DNA of 64,000 bases from Virgibacillus indicus (GTDB lineage: Bacteria > Bacillota > Bacilli > Bacillales > Amphibacillaceae), in NCBI RefSeq assembly GCF_002266285.1, contig NZ_NPMS01000001.1, positions 1,054,001 to 1,118,000 of the forward strand, in the 5' to 3' direction. Position numbers and translations under genes: made by a program. The notes beneath the pieces were generated by a model. It saw only the letters and a program-made list of their open reading frames with translations. It searched no databases and was not told the origin of the DNA. Each line of letters begins with the position of its first letter. Position 1 is the stretch's first letter. Positions 17,990-26,723 of this stretch are shown here, piece after piece.

Positions 17990-18109
17990 AGGAACACCTC
18001 CATAAGGTATTCTGTGTAAGTTTGGAATTTCTATGTATATTTTAAGTGTCGAGGTTAACTTATAATATGTTATCCTCAGGATAGTAGAAAATAATAAAGG
18101 ATTGATAGA

Positions 18110-18784
18110 ATGGCTAAAAAAATTTTAGAGAATGACTGGGCTCCTTTATTGGAAGACGAATTCACAAAGCCTTATTACATAGAACTTCGGGAATTTCTGA
18201 AAAATGAATATGCTTCCCGCACTATATATCCGAAAATGCAGGATATTTTTAATGCACTTCATTACACCCCATTCCAGCAGGTAAAGGCTGTGATTTTAGG
18301 ACAGGATCCTTATCATGGGCCAAACCAGGCACACGGTCTCAGCTTTTCTGTACTCCCGGAAGTCGGACAGCCGCCATCTCTTAGAAATATATTCAAGGAG
18401 CTGCAAAATGATATAAGCTGCACGCCACCGAATCATGGATATTTAGTAAACTGGGCAAAGCAAGGCGTGCTTCTTCTAAATACCGTTCTGACTGTACGCC
18501 AGGGGCAGGCTCATTCCCACCGCGGAATGGGCTGGGAAAATTTCACGAACCGCGTTATCGAGATATTGAATGAAAAGGATAAACCAATTGTTTATATTCT
18601 ATGGGGTGCTGCTGCACAAAAAAAACAAGATTTGATTGATACATCCAAACACTATATCATTAAGTCACCCCACCCAAGTCCATTATCTGCCCATCGGGGA
18701 TTCTTTGGAAGCAAACCATTTTCAAAAGCAAATATGCTTTTAAAGGAATCAGGACAGGAGGAAATTGACTGGAGAGCGTTGTAG
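18110..18784 (+). CDS. ung: Uracil-DNA glycosylase, family 1
   Basis: Base-excision repair enzyme that removes uracil from DNA. 224 residues. The water-activating loop [18 protein letters not shown] has its catalytic Asp near 66; the uracil-binding [17 protein letters not shown] stretch and the DNA-intercalation/catalytic loop [13 protein letters not shown] (His near 187) are intact. ATG start at 18110 after a weak AAAGGA site. It is monocistronic. Immediately downstream lies the 40-bp tandem repeat. Confidence 0.97.
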   Translation: MAKKILENDWAPLLEDEFTKPYYIELREFLKNEYASRTIYPKMQDIFNALHYTPFQQVKAVILGQDPYHGPNQAHGLSFSVLPEVGQPPSLRNIFKELQNDISCTPPNHGYLVNWAKQGVLLLNTVLTVRQGQAHSHRGMGWENFTNRVIEILNEKDKPIVYILWGAAAQKKQDLIDTSKHYIIKSPHPSPLSAHRGFFGSKPFSKANMLLKESGQEEIDWRAL

Positions 18785-18799
18785 GTAAGGGGTTCCCGC

Positions 18800-19000
18800 C
18801 GTTGAATGGATATTTGTGCTGGATGGACGGATGTTCCTCGGCTCGGACGGATACCTCGCTGGTTGCATGGATATTCCTCATCTCGGACGGATATCTTGCT
18901 GGTTGCATGGATATTCCTCATCTCGGACGGATATCTTGCTGGTTGCATGGATATTCCACGTCTCAGACAGATACCACCTACCAGCACACAGATATTCCAC
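18800..19000 (+). repeat. 40-bp tandem repeat, type copy of the dispersed GGATAT family
   Basis: The unit GGTTGCATGGATATTCCTCA + TCTCGGACGGATATCTTGCT is repeated exactly at 18861-18900 and 18901-18940, with a diverged partial copy at 18941-18980 and two diverged half-units at 18803-18860. Each 40-mer is itself two ~20-base halves, one with ATGGATATTC and one with ACGGATATC. No spacers, so not CRISPR. No forward frame contains a stop over most of the array, which makes false coding calls likely. Related single copies occur at 4018, 9111, 15148, 26581, 45483, 48824 and 63253. Confidence 0.9.
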
Positions 19001-19020
19001 AGCAAATTATCCGTCCTCCT

Positions 19021-19689
19021 CTATCCAGCTCCACCACTTACCTCACTCGTACTTAAAATCTCAATTTCTTTCAAGGCCTGGGATGCCAGTCGGTCTGCTT
19101 CCTGATTATTTTTCCGGGATATCAGATTGAATTCTGCATCGATTCCAAGTCGGGTAAGTTTGTTTTCAATCCGATCCGCCCATCGTGACAGACTTTCTTC
19201 ATAACTTGGCCACTCTTCATTCAGCTGATTAATGACAACATTCGAGTCACCTGAAAATGTCACCGGTAAATGATGAACATCCAAATTTTCTAATTCCAGT
19301 ACGGCAAGATGAAGTGAAGCGTACTCTGCCTCATTATTGGATTCCAGCTCATCCACTAATGCATTTTTTCTGAGCCGAAATGACTTCCCATTTTGCTCAT
19401 AATAAACAACGCACCCCAGTCCTGCTTTTCTAGTTTTCAGATCAAAACCACCGTCAAAATAAATAGTAATGTTGTGAGGTTCAGTCTGAATTTCCTCCAT
19501 TTGTCTGGCTAGTTCCTTTAAACTCCATGTATTTTCATGACTATCGATAAATGTTATACTTTTCATGCGACCGGTTCGTTCCAGATCCTCTGCCAGCAGC
19601 AGCGCCTGCTTGGCACACATTTCCTCAGAATTAAAAATGGCCTCTGTCCCTTTTGGTGTTCGATAAATAACCTCGATTCTGACGTTCAA
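19021..19689 (-). CDS. RNase H-like protein (YpeP type)
   Basis: 222 residues. An N-terminal region of ~75 residues (MNVRIEVIYRTPKGTEAIFN) is followed by an RNase HI fold: NITIYFDGGFD (first Asp), ESNNEAEYASLHLAVLEL (Glu), VTFSGDSNVVINQLN (Asp) and NNQEADRLASQAL (last Asp). All four metal ligands are present, so nuclease activity on RNA-DNA hybrids is possible, although the Bacillus homologue YpeP is not a well-proven RNase H. The start at 19689 follows GGAGGAAC. The gene converges on the repeat array after ung. Confidence 0.85.
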   Translation of the reverse strand: MNVRIEVIYRTPKGTEAIFNSEEMCAKQALLLAEDLERTGRMKSITFIDSHENTWSLKELARQMEEIQTEPHNITIYFDGGFDLKTRKAGLGCVVYYEQNGKSFRLRKNALVDELESNNEAEYASLHLAVLELENLDVHHLPVTFSGDSNVVINQLNEEWPSYEESLSRWADRIENKLTRLGIDAEFNLISRKNNQEADRLASQALKEIEILSTSEVSGGAG

Positions 19690-19813
19690 TTAAAGTTCCT
19701 CCTTTCTACATACATTATGTAGGTTACCCTACTTTACTGTCTGATAATAAGCTGACAATGTGTATGATATTAAAACTGTACAACTAAGCCATAAGAAAGA
19801 AGGTAGCTGTCAA

Positions 19814-20191
19814 ATGCAAAAGCTTAAATTTCAATCTGCATGGGATAAAACAATTGCAGAAGAGGACCGAAAAAAAATTAAAACTGCTTTTGAGAATGTA
19901 AGTTTGGATAGCGGGAGAAATATCCAGTTTTCAACCCTCTGGCAAGCTAAAAATCATCGTGGAGAATTATTGGTTGCTGTTCTTGTCCATAATACAAGTC
20001 AGGAAGATTTTTCTTTCCTGGATCAGCCAATGACTTATTTTATTAATGATAAAACTTTTGCAGAGCATGTATTTTCGCCACCGATCATTGTTGAAAAACA
20101 AACAAGTATGCCCTGGACATTTATTTTTCCAAAAGGAAGTTTTGTCAGCAACGAGCCGTTTGAGGGTGGAGAATTAAGTTTTCCATCATAG
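19814..20191 (+). CDS. SLAP-domain-like protein
   Basis: About 125 residues. QSAWDKTIAEEDRKKIKTAFE, then LLVAVLVHNTSQEDFSFLDQ and TSMPWTFIFPKGSF resemble SLAP (S-layer accessory-type) domain proteins of Bacillaceae, where EFTYFE-like and MPWTFIFPK blocks are conserved. There is no signal peptide, so a cytoplasmic location is likely. The ATG at 19814 follows GAAGGTAG; an ATG 54 bases upstream has no site. Function is not known; it is assigned by pattern memory only. Confidence 0.6.
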   Translation: MQKLKFQSAWDKTIAEEDRKKIKTAFENVSLDSGRNIQFSTLWQAKNHRGELLVAVLVHNTSQEDFSFLDQPMTYFINDKTFAEHVFSPPIIVEKQTSMPWTFIFPKGSFVSNEPFEGGELSFPS

Positions 20192-20220
20192 GATTTTTAT
20201 ATTTTAGAATCAGTATCCTG

Positions 20221-20376
20221 AAGTTGAGAGAAATTAGTGTGAAGTTGAGAGACAACCTCTTAAAGTTGAGAAAAAACAGCTCGAAGTTAAGAGATAATGA
20301 AGAATACCTGACTTATCTCTCAAGTTCGCCACATTTTCTTTCAACTTCACGGCATTTTCTCTCAACTCCACAGTGT
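20221..20376. repeat. Facing AAGTTGAGAG repeats (large imperfect palindrome)
   Basis: Four forward units (GAAGTTGAGAGAAATT, GAAGTTGAGAGACAAC, AAAGTTGAGAAAAAAC, GAAGTTAAGAGATAAT) at ~22-base steps face three inverted units (TCTCTCAAGTTC, TTTCAACTTC, TCTCTCAACTCC). The array fills the gap between two convergent genes. It could form a branched hairpin and act as a terminator, but the repeated units suggest a dispersed repeat; a related array lies at 57262-57335. Confidence 0.75.
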
Positions 20377-20449
20377 TATGACCCTACCCCTCATCCACCA
20401 CTGAATTTCCCATGCCAGTTCCTTCATAATTCATCAAAATTACCCTTTC

Positions 20450-21388
20450 CTAATAGCCTACAATCACTGCTTCCTTTTTCACTTCTATTTCCTCCAAAGA
20501 ATCCTCATTTTTCTCCACTTCCATTTTTAGATTTCTAATAATCCCAGCAATCTTTGCTTGCTGATCACGTACCTGTGCCAGAGAATCCTGGATACGCCCC
20601 TGCACCATCCAGTCTGTCAACAGCCCATCAAAGAAAAAGTCTGCAAATTTCAGCATTCCGGATATGTCCACATGCATTTCTGCAGCTTGATCAATATCGA
20701 GTAATTCCTTTTGAAAAGTTCGCATTCTGCTTTGAGCCTGATGTATAAATCCAGTTGATTTATCAATGTGATCATGCTTGACTAACCCTGAAATCATCCC
20801 GCCGCCAAACATATCCAAAGCTCCCCATCCTTCTGCACTATCAAGTGAGCTAACTGCTTTTTCAAGGGCACTTTTAACTGCCTCGCCTGCCGTAATAGCT
20901 TCCTTCAGCTCAATTAAGTATGCCCGGGTATCCCCTTCCTGATCACCTAGAAGAAACAGTTCATTTGCAGATGAAGAATTACTTTTCCGGATGATAGCTT
21001 CTTTTTGTAATAACAAATCATTATATTTTTTAACAAGTTCCCCTGTGTTATTTACTTTTTCTTTCAGAACGTTAATAGAATCTATTAGTTCCTTCTCAGT
21101 TTTTCTAGCTTCCTTTAATTTCAATTGAACTGCAGCTGCTTCTTGTTTTTCTTTTCTCAGCTTTTCTTCTTTGGCACCGAAAAAAGTTTGAAACAAACTT
21201 GTCAGGCTGACACCTTCCAGCTTCTTAACATCCCTGAGTTCTTCAGAAAGCTGATCTTCAAGATTTCCGATAGCCGATTCTATCTCCGATAATTCACTCT
21301 GGTAATCCTTCATTTGCTTTTCCCACTTTGCTTTTCTGCGTATTGCCTCTTTGGTTTGCACTAGCTGTTCGTTTATTTCTCGTTCCAT
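20450..21388 (-). CDS. Coiled-coil protein of unknown function
   Basis: 312 residues, no recognised family. Residues ~1-125 and ~270-305 are strongly coiled-coil (KQMKDYQSELSEIESAIGNLEDQ; EKLRKEKQEAAAVQLKLKEARK). The middle holds a globular stretch with a Gly-rich turn, WGALDMFGGGMISGLVKHDHID, and FADFFFDGLLTDWMVQGRIQ. No signal peptide or membrane segment. AGGGGGAA precedes the ATG. It stands as a single gene. The architecture is of a cytoplasmic scaffold or trafficking-type protein, but nothing in context fixes a role. Confidence 0.8.
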   Translation of the reverse strand: MEREINEQLVQTKEAIRRKAKWEKQMKDYQSELSEIESAIGNLEDQLSEELRDVKKLEGVSLTSLFQTFFGAKEEKLRKEKQEAAAVQLKLKEARKTEKELIDSINVLKEKVNNTGELVKKYNDLLLQKEAIIRKSNSSSANELFLLGDQEGDTRAYLIELKEAITAGEAVKSALEKAVSSLDSAEGWGALDMFGGGMISGLVKHDHIDKSTGFIHQAQSRMRTFQKELLDIDQAAEMHVDISGMLKFADFFFDGLLTDWMVQGRIQDSLAQVRDQQAKIAGIIRNLKMEVEKNEDSLEEIEVKKEAVIVGY

Positions 21389-21544
21389 GTAATTCCCCCT
21401 AAATTTAAAAAGATTTCCTTCTTTTAATACGAGGGATTGCAGATAAAAGTTTCACCTGGATTACATGAGACAACCTGTACCAGTTAAGTTCTCTTCATTC
21501 CCAAGAAAAAGCATAGGATTTGCTCCCATGCTTTCTCATAACTT

Positions 21545-23128
21545 TTATAACTTTTTCTTAGAATACCTTCTGTCTCTTTCACGGACATTATTTATCCAGG
21601 CCTTGTCCTCATCCATCATTTTTTTAGCAGCGTATATAGTCAGGAACTGTATTACAATAATTGGTATTCCCATAAGTCCTGATAATACTTCCAATGGAGC
21701 TAGACCGCCTATCCGCATCAATAGTAAAGCAAGCACGGTAATGACTGCTGCAATAATAATACGCAATGATCTCGATGGCTCTGCTTTACTCATATTTTCG
21801 GTTCCCGTGTAGGATGCAATGGTGTATGTCGTTGAATCCAGTGTCGTAGTAAGAAAGATCGTTGCTACAATAATAAACATTACAATAAAGATAGAAGCAA
21901 ACGGCAATGTAGAAAGAACCTCAGGAATCAGTTTCATTTCATCTTCGCTCACAATATTCACTGCATCAACCTGACCAGTCAGAAACCTGTGTACACCTAA
22001 ACCGCCGAGAACCCCTGTTGCCACCCAGGAAATTAAGGTTGGTGCCAGTAAATAGGTTAAAATCATCTCTTTTATTGTACGGCCTCGGGAAATCTTCGCT
22101 GCAAACACACTGTGAAGCATTGCCCATGTTGCACTATAGGCAAACCAGAATACAGTGTTACTCTCCATATGTGTGGTACCCTCAAGATCCAGCGAATTCG
22201 TATAAAACGATATATCAATATAATGTGAAAATAAAAATCCTATGGTCTCTGTAAAATAATTAAGTATAAATACTCCCGGACCGAGAATCACGACGAACAG
22301 TGCAAAAGCCGCAGCAAGATACATATTAAATGTGGACAGCCTTTTTATACCTTTTTCAATTCCAAGATATGCACTGATTGAGAATAAAAATACCCATACA
22401 ATCGTAACAATCAATGTTAGTCCAAAAGTAATTTCAATATCAAATAATGCAGAAATATTATAGGTGATAATAGGTGCCCCAAGCCCTAACGTAACTGCTG
22501 CTCCCGATAGAATACTGACCAGAAAAATAACATCCAGTATTTTACCGCCGATGCCATCCGTAAATTTGTCGCCAAAAATAACGCGGCATGCTTCGGAAAC
22601 ACGCATAAAATGTGTCTGGCGCACATGCAAAATGTAACCCATCGCTGGTGCTGCCATGACAAAAATGGCAAAGACCTGAACACTCCACATAAACATACTA
22701 TAGGAATTACCCCATAGCAGTGATTCTACAGACTGCGCCTCCACACCAAACGGCGGATCACCGGCAACTACTGCCCACTGCACCATACCGGTTCGCATTA
22801 TTGTAGATCCCAGCCCCATGGCAATCAATATTGAGGCATATTCAAACAAGTTAAACCTTGGTTTTTCCAAAGGATCTCCCAGAACTACCTTTCCATATTT
22901 GGAAAAAGACAGAAACACACCCGCACCCACCAAGATAAGTGCATACCAAATATATCCCCATCTAAACCCTTCCACGATACTATTGAAGATGTTGTTAAGT
23001 AAATCGAGGGATTTATTTTCATACAATGAAAAAGGGATACAGATTGCGATGATAATAAGTAAAGAAGGTGCAAAAATTCTCCAATCAATCAGCCTCTTCT
23101 TTATTTTGTTTTTTTGCTTTCCCTGCAT
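21545..23128 (-). CDS. Divergent BCCT family transporter (CaiT-like branch)
   Basis: About 527 residues, twelve membrane segments. FNLFEYASILIAMGLGSTIM, KISRGRTIKEMILTYLLAPT and LDSTTYTIASYTGTENM place it in the BCCT family. Where betaine symporters have a GAAEP motif, it reads VQWAVVAGDPPFGVEAQS, and the WxWWVSW box is replaced by NTVFWFAYSATWAMLHSVF. Both changes recall the CaiT/YeaV branch (carnitine or other quaternary amines, sometimes exchange rather than sodium symport). The ATG at 23128 has TGGAGG 9 bases upstream and is preferred to an upstream start at 23188. Substrate is unknown. Confidence 0.85.
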   Translation of the reverse strand: MQGKQKNKIKKRLIDWRIFAPSLLIIIAICIPFSLYENKSLDLLNNIFNSIVEGFRWGYIWYALILVGAGVFLSFSKYGKVVLGDPLEKPRFNLFEYASILIAMGLGSTIMRTGMVQWAVVAGDPPFGVEAQSVESLLWGNSYSMFMWSVQVFAIFVMAAPAMGYILHVRQTHFMRVSEACRVIFGDKFTDGIGGKILDVIFLVSILSGAAVTLGLGAPIITYNISALFDIEITFGLTLIVTIVWVFLFSISAYLGIEKGIKRLSTFNMYLAAAFALFVVILGPGVFILNYFTETIGFLFSHYIDISFYTNSLDLEGTTHMESNTVFWFAYSATWAMLHSVFAAKISRGRTIKEMILTYLLAPTLISWVATGVLGGLGVHRFLTGQVDAVNIVSEDEMKLIPEVLSTLPFASIFIVMFIIVATIFLTTTLDSTTYTIASYTGTENMSKAEPSRSLRIIIAAVITVLALLLMRIGGLAPLEVLSGLMGIPIIVIQFLTIYAAKKMMDEDKAWINNVRERDRRYSKKKL

Positions 23129-23276
23129 TCCTAGAAACCTCCATTTTAAAATAATCATATTTGAGTATACAACCATAGTACCACTCAAATCAGGCGCTTA
23201 AACTATGGTTAAGGCTTTTCAGGGAAATACAGGTTTTAATAATGAAGCCAGAAGAAACTCTATTTAATTCTTAAGA

Positions 23277-23793
23277 TCAGAAATCCTTTCGTCTTCCTAT
23301 TTCCTCATGCACCATATCATACATTTTTGCAACTCCCACCGAAGAAGCCTCAAAGGCAAAGGCATCCTCGGAATCAATGCCGATACGATTCGCTTCCACT
23401 GAAGCATCTATATTTGCTCCCAGAAAAATGAACTTCCAATTATGCTTTTTTTGATAAGAATCAATCAAATTTTTCACTTTATCATATGAAAATTCACTGC
23501 TGGAATTTTCCAGTCCATCAGTTGTTATAACAAACAGCACCTCATCCGGCATTTCTTCTTCACTTGCCTGAGATATTCTGCTGCCTGCATCAAGAATCGT
23601 TTTGCCGATTGCATCCAGCAGTGCAGTCACTCCCCTAACAAAGTATTCTTTTTCTGTCAGCCGCACATCCTCTGCATTCACACCGTTCCATAAATCCGTT
23701 AAAACCGCCAATCGTATCGCTCTCAAGTCCTGACATTGAACCGCTTCGATCAAGCAAAAAGATAATTTCTGTACGTTTCCTCTTCATCTCCAT
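23277..23793 (-). pseudogene. vWA-domain protein gene with internal deletion and frameshift
   Basis: From the ATG at 23793 (GGAGTGAC upstream) the frame reads MEMKRKRTEIIFLLDRSGSM and SGLESDTIGGFNGF, a normal vWA start with MIDAS DxSxS. It then shifts near 23690-23702 into the frame reading LWNGVNAEDVRLTEKEY, continuing through RGVTALLDAIGKTI and FVITTDGLENSS to the stop at 23277. Intact relatives have about 25-30 more residues at the junction, so a short deletion both removed and frameshifted the middle of the domain. The gene faces away from an XRE-like regulator, a pairing seen elsewhere in Bacillaceae. Confidence 0.82.
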
Positions 23794-23882
23794 GTCACTC
23801 CTTCTATTGATCATGGTATAATAATAACTGACTTTTGCTCGGAAATGGTCACCTGTGAAGCGACAAAATTGGAGGGAGAATT

Positions 23883-24374
23883 ATGCTTGATAAACGCATA
23901 CTTGAGGAACTGAAAAACTATGTATCTAAACACATAACGGTAACAGAATTCAGTTTAAGAGAAGCCGAAGCTGTATTTTCTCCCGATATAATGAAGGAGG
24001 AGGATCTGGAAAATTATATTTCCGCTAAACGCAGTGCTTCATTTGCTGAGGTATTATTCCGTTTCATTGATTACAAAGGATATACGGATTCTGATGTTTA
24101 CAAAAAAGCCGGAATCGACCGGAAGCATTTTTCTAAAATACGAACAAATCCTGCCTATAGGATAAGCAAGTCATCCGCTGTTTCACTTAGCATTGCTCTG
24201 AAACTCAATAAAAAAGAAACCGAAAAGCTTTTACACTCTGCCGGTTTCTCCTTATCAAATAATGATACGTTCGATTTGATTATTCAATTTTGCCTGGAAC
24301 AGGAAATTTATGATATTGATTATGTGAATCAGGCATTGGATCAATTTGATTTGAAACCATTAATCAGCCTGTGA
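23883..24374 (+). CDS. XRE-like helix-turn-helix protein
   Basis: 163 residues. SFAEVLFRFIDYKGYTDSDVYKKAGIDRKHFSKIR, then PSK-type helix SKSSAVSLSIALKLNKKETEKLL and HSAGFSLSNNDTFDLIIQF, follow the Cro/C1 fold with a C-terminal extension. Proteins of this shape often lie beside vWA-domain genes in Firmicutes. GGAGGGAG precedes the ATG. It is divergent from the broken vWA gene at 23277-23793, with 89 bases between. DNA binding is inferred; it may be an orphan now that its partner is damaged. Confidence 0.72.
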   Translation: MLDKRILEELKNYVSKHITVTEFSLREAEAVFSPDIMKEEDLENYISAKRSASFAEVLFRFIDYKGYTDSDVYKKAGIDRKHFSKIRTNPAYRISKSSAVSLSIALKLNKKETEKLLHSAGFSLSNNDTFDLIIQFCLEQEIYDIDYVNQALDQFDLKPLISL

Positions 24375-24490
24375 AGAGATTTTTCTGTGTTTGAGAATTG
24401 TACAAAGAAAAGTGCATTACTGCCAAAATTAACGGTTTTCTTTTTTATAGAGAAAAAGGCACATCTTAGTAATAGAATATGGGAAGCAGC

Positions 24491-25420
24491 TTACGGTAAT
24501 GTTTCACATACTTTTCCGTCATTGTCATTACCATCCAATCGATGAGGATCATTTGCAGGACCCCCGGCCGCTTCAAAAAAGTCCTGTGCCTGCTGCTGGG
24601 TATCAAAATCACTGCAATCCCGATCAGGCCCATTTGGATCATATAATAACCCACTGCATGCAGAATCTGCAGTATTCTTTTCACTAGATGAACTGCTTCC
24701 ATTTGAGACAGATTTATTCTGATAGTAAAACCCTTCATCTCTTACATAGCCATCTTTACTCCAGATTCCCATTTCCGCAGTTTTGGCACGATTTTGAGCT
24801 TTCATATATTCCTTGAAATGAGTATAAGGAGGATCATATACATAGGCAAGGCGTGCCAACCCTTCTTCCAGGAGCAGTTGGTTGAACATTTTTCCATCCA
24901 CCCACACATACGCAAGCAGCCTCTCATACTTATCATATTTTGGTCCATCATACTCGAGTTCCACCTGTTTGCCTGAAAGCTTATTCTTTGCAAAACTGCT
25001 CGCCTCCGGACCGAATGGCTGCACTGGCTTTGATGGGTGCTTCGTCTCCGGTGTATCCACAAGCAGCATGCGAACCGTCTCTTCTTTTCCGTTCACCGTC
25101 ACTTTAATGGTGTCGCCATCTACTACTCTTGCAACCTGTGCACTTTCAGCATGAACTGCTTCATTTGATTGGCTGGAAGGCTTTTCTTTTTTCGTAACAC
25201 CTGCGTTTTTATCTTTATTATTTTCAGTAGATTCTTCCGCCTTCTGGTCATTTTCCTGTTCAGCTTGATTACTGCCTCCAGATTCAGCAGTGCAGGCTGT
25301 CAGAATAATTGAGGCAATAAAAACAAGTAATGCTAGCTTTCTGTTAAATTGGTTAATTCGTACTTTTTTCCAGGTTGTATTACTGCAAGACCTGGAAACT
25401 TGTTCCCATCGTTTTTTCAC
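24491..25420 (-). CDS. Secreted thermonuclease lipoprotein with Excalibur domain
   Basis: 309 residues. A signal peptide ending in the lipobox LTAC (near residue 43) is followed by a low-complexity linker (SGGSNQAEQENDQKAEES). A staphylococcal nuclease domain spans about 95-225, with VVDGDTIKV, VRMLLVDTPETKHP and YERLLAYVWVDG, which carry the calcium and catalytic Asp/Arg/Glu/Arg positions. The tail is an Excalibur calcium-binding repeat, DSACSGLLYDPNGPDRDCSD and DGNDNDGKVCETLP. Predicted to be membrane-anchored outside the cell and to degrade DNA/RNA. The start is GTG at 25420 with AGGAGG 10 bases away. Confidence 0.92.
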   Translation of the reverse strand: MKKRWEQVSRSCSNTTWKKVRINQFNRKLALLVFIASIILTACTAESGGSNQAEQENDQKAEESTENNKDKNAGVTKKEKPSSQSNEAVHAESAQVARVVDGDTIKVTVNGKEETVRMLLVDTPETKHPSKPVQPFGPEASSFAKNKLSGKQVELEYDGPKYDKYERLLAYVWVDGKMFNQLLLEEGLARLAYVYDPPYTHFKEYMKAQNRAKTAEMGIWSKDGYVRDEGFYYQNKSVSNGSSSSSEKNTADSACSGLLYDPNGPDRDCSDFDTQQQAQDFFEAAGGPANDPHRLDGNDNDGKVCETLP

Positions 25421-25609
25421 GTGATGTCTTCCTCCTAAAAATATGAAAATAGTAAATCTCTAGGCTGGCAGGAGATTTTGTAGTGTGTTTAAAATAGGTT
25501 GTTTAGCAAATTTCAGCACGAAAATGGACAAAATAGGTTTTTGATTAATTAAGACTAGCTTCAGATCGAACGAAACTAACTCGAGACCGAATAAATGTAA
25601 TTATACCAG

Positions 25610-25646
25610 AAAAATAGAGGCGATTCCTCGATGCAAGGAACCGCCC
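25610..25646 (-). terminator. Terminator of the aldo/keto reductase gene
   Basis: On the minus strand GGCGGTTCCTTGCATCGAGG closes with AGGAATCGCC and runs into TCTATTTTTC. Confidence 0.82.
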
Positions 25647-25662
25647 CAGTTTTACTGTTTAA

Positions 25663-26505
25663 TTAAAACTCTTCATATATAGCAGGATCCTGATCTTTCA
25701 TTCTCCCATCTGCTCTGGACAATGCTGAAATCTGAGTCATTTCAGTTTCATCCAGGAAAAAGTCGAAAATAGAGATGTTTTCCAGCTGGCGTTTGGAGGA
25801 GGATGATTTTGGAATAGGAATCGATCCAAGCTGATGATGCCAGCGAAGAATAACCTGTGAAACTGTCTTTTGATGATGTTCCGCCATTTTTGTTAATGTT
25901 TCATTCTCCATAACCTCATTTGCCCTAACAAGCGGACTCCAGGATTGTGTCTGAATGTCATTTTCCTGATGCCATTTCCGCCGCTCCTCCTGATTAAAAA
26001 ATGGATGCAGCTCAACTTGATTAATACTTGGTTTTACACCTGTTTCCTTTTCAAGACGTTCCAAATGCTCCGGAAGGAAATTACAAACTCCGATAGACCG
26101 GATAAGTCCCCATTTTCGTGCATCAATCAGTGCCTGCCATGCTTCTGCATAATGGTCCTGCTTCGGATTTGGCCAATGAATCAGATATAGATCATAATAA
26201 TCCAAACCTGCACGAAATAAAGATTCCTGAATCGCAGTTACAGCAAGATCATATTCCTGATAGCGACCAGGCAATTTGGATGTAATCTTAAGCTGCTCCC
26301 TCGGAATGGAACTCCTCCGGACAGCCTCCCCTACTGTACCTTCATTTTCATAATTATAAGCAGTATCCAGCAACCGATATCCAGTATCAATTGCACTCGT
26401 CAACGCATTCACCCCTGCATTTCCATTTAAATTGTAGGTACCAAAACCAATCGCAGGAAGTGTAGTTCCATCATTTAACGTAATTTCCGGTATGGATAAA
26501 TTCAA
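25663..26505 (-). CDS. Aldo/keto reductase
   Basis: 280 residues, NADPH-dependent reductase of aldehydes/ketones (YtbE/YvgN group). The catalytic tetrad is complete: Asp47 and Tyr52 (RLLDTAYNYENEGTVGEA), Lys77 (LKITSKLPG) and His110 (LYLIHWPNP). The NADPH phosphate-binding IPIPKSSSSKRQLENISIF is near the C-terminus. The start is TTG at 26505 with GGAGGGG 9 bases upstream. Single gene with its own terminator. Possible roles include methylglyoxal or aldehyde detoxification. Confidence 0.93.
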   Translation of the reverse strand: MNLSIPEITLNDGTTLPAIGFGTYNLNGNAGVNALTSAIDTGYRLLDTAYNYENEGTVGEAVRRSSIPREQLKITSKLPGRYQEYDLAVTAIQESLFRAGLDYYDLYLIHWPNPKQDHYAEAWQALIDARKWGLIRSIGVCNFLPEHLERLEKETGVKPSINQVELHPFFNQEERRKWHQENDIQTQSWSPLVRANEVMENETLTKMAEHHQKTVSQVILRWHHQLGSIPIPKSSSSKRQLENISIFDFFLDETEMTQISALSRADGRMKDQDPAIYEEF

Positions 26506-26580
26506 TTACAATCACCCCTCCAACTATGATGTTATTAGGTTATCATTGAAGGGATGAAGGATTCAATTAGATTGACTTCC

Positions 26581-26643
26581 CCGGATGAACACGGATATTC
26601 TCAGTCTCGGACGGATATCTGACCGGTTGAACGGATATTTCTC
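26581..26643 (+). repeat. GGATAT-family repeat, copy 4
   Basis: GAACACGGATATTCTCAGTC, then CTCGGACGGATATCTGACCG and GTTGAACGGATATTTC: one and a half units in the gap upstream of the aldo/keto reductase. Confidence 0.8.
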
Positions 26644-26723
26644 CATTGGTCAACCTCTTCTCAATCAGTTTATTTTCAAAATCATAGGGAAAGTCAAAAA
26701 TATACACGAAAGCGGGTGATAAA

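Noticed and set aside
18800..19000. CRISPR array
   Set aside because: Units are contiguous with no unique spacers, only two are exact, and no cas genes are present.
18652..19130. Several open frames on both strands across the ung-downstream repeat
   Set aside because: They arise because the 40-bp unit has no stops in the forward frames; no ribosome sites, repetitive translation and overlap with each other.
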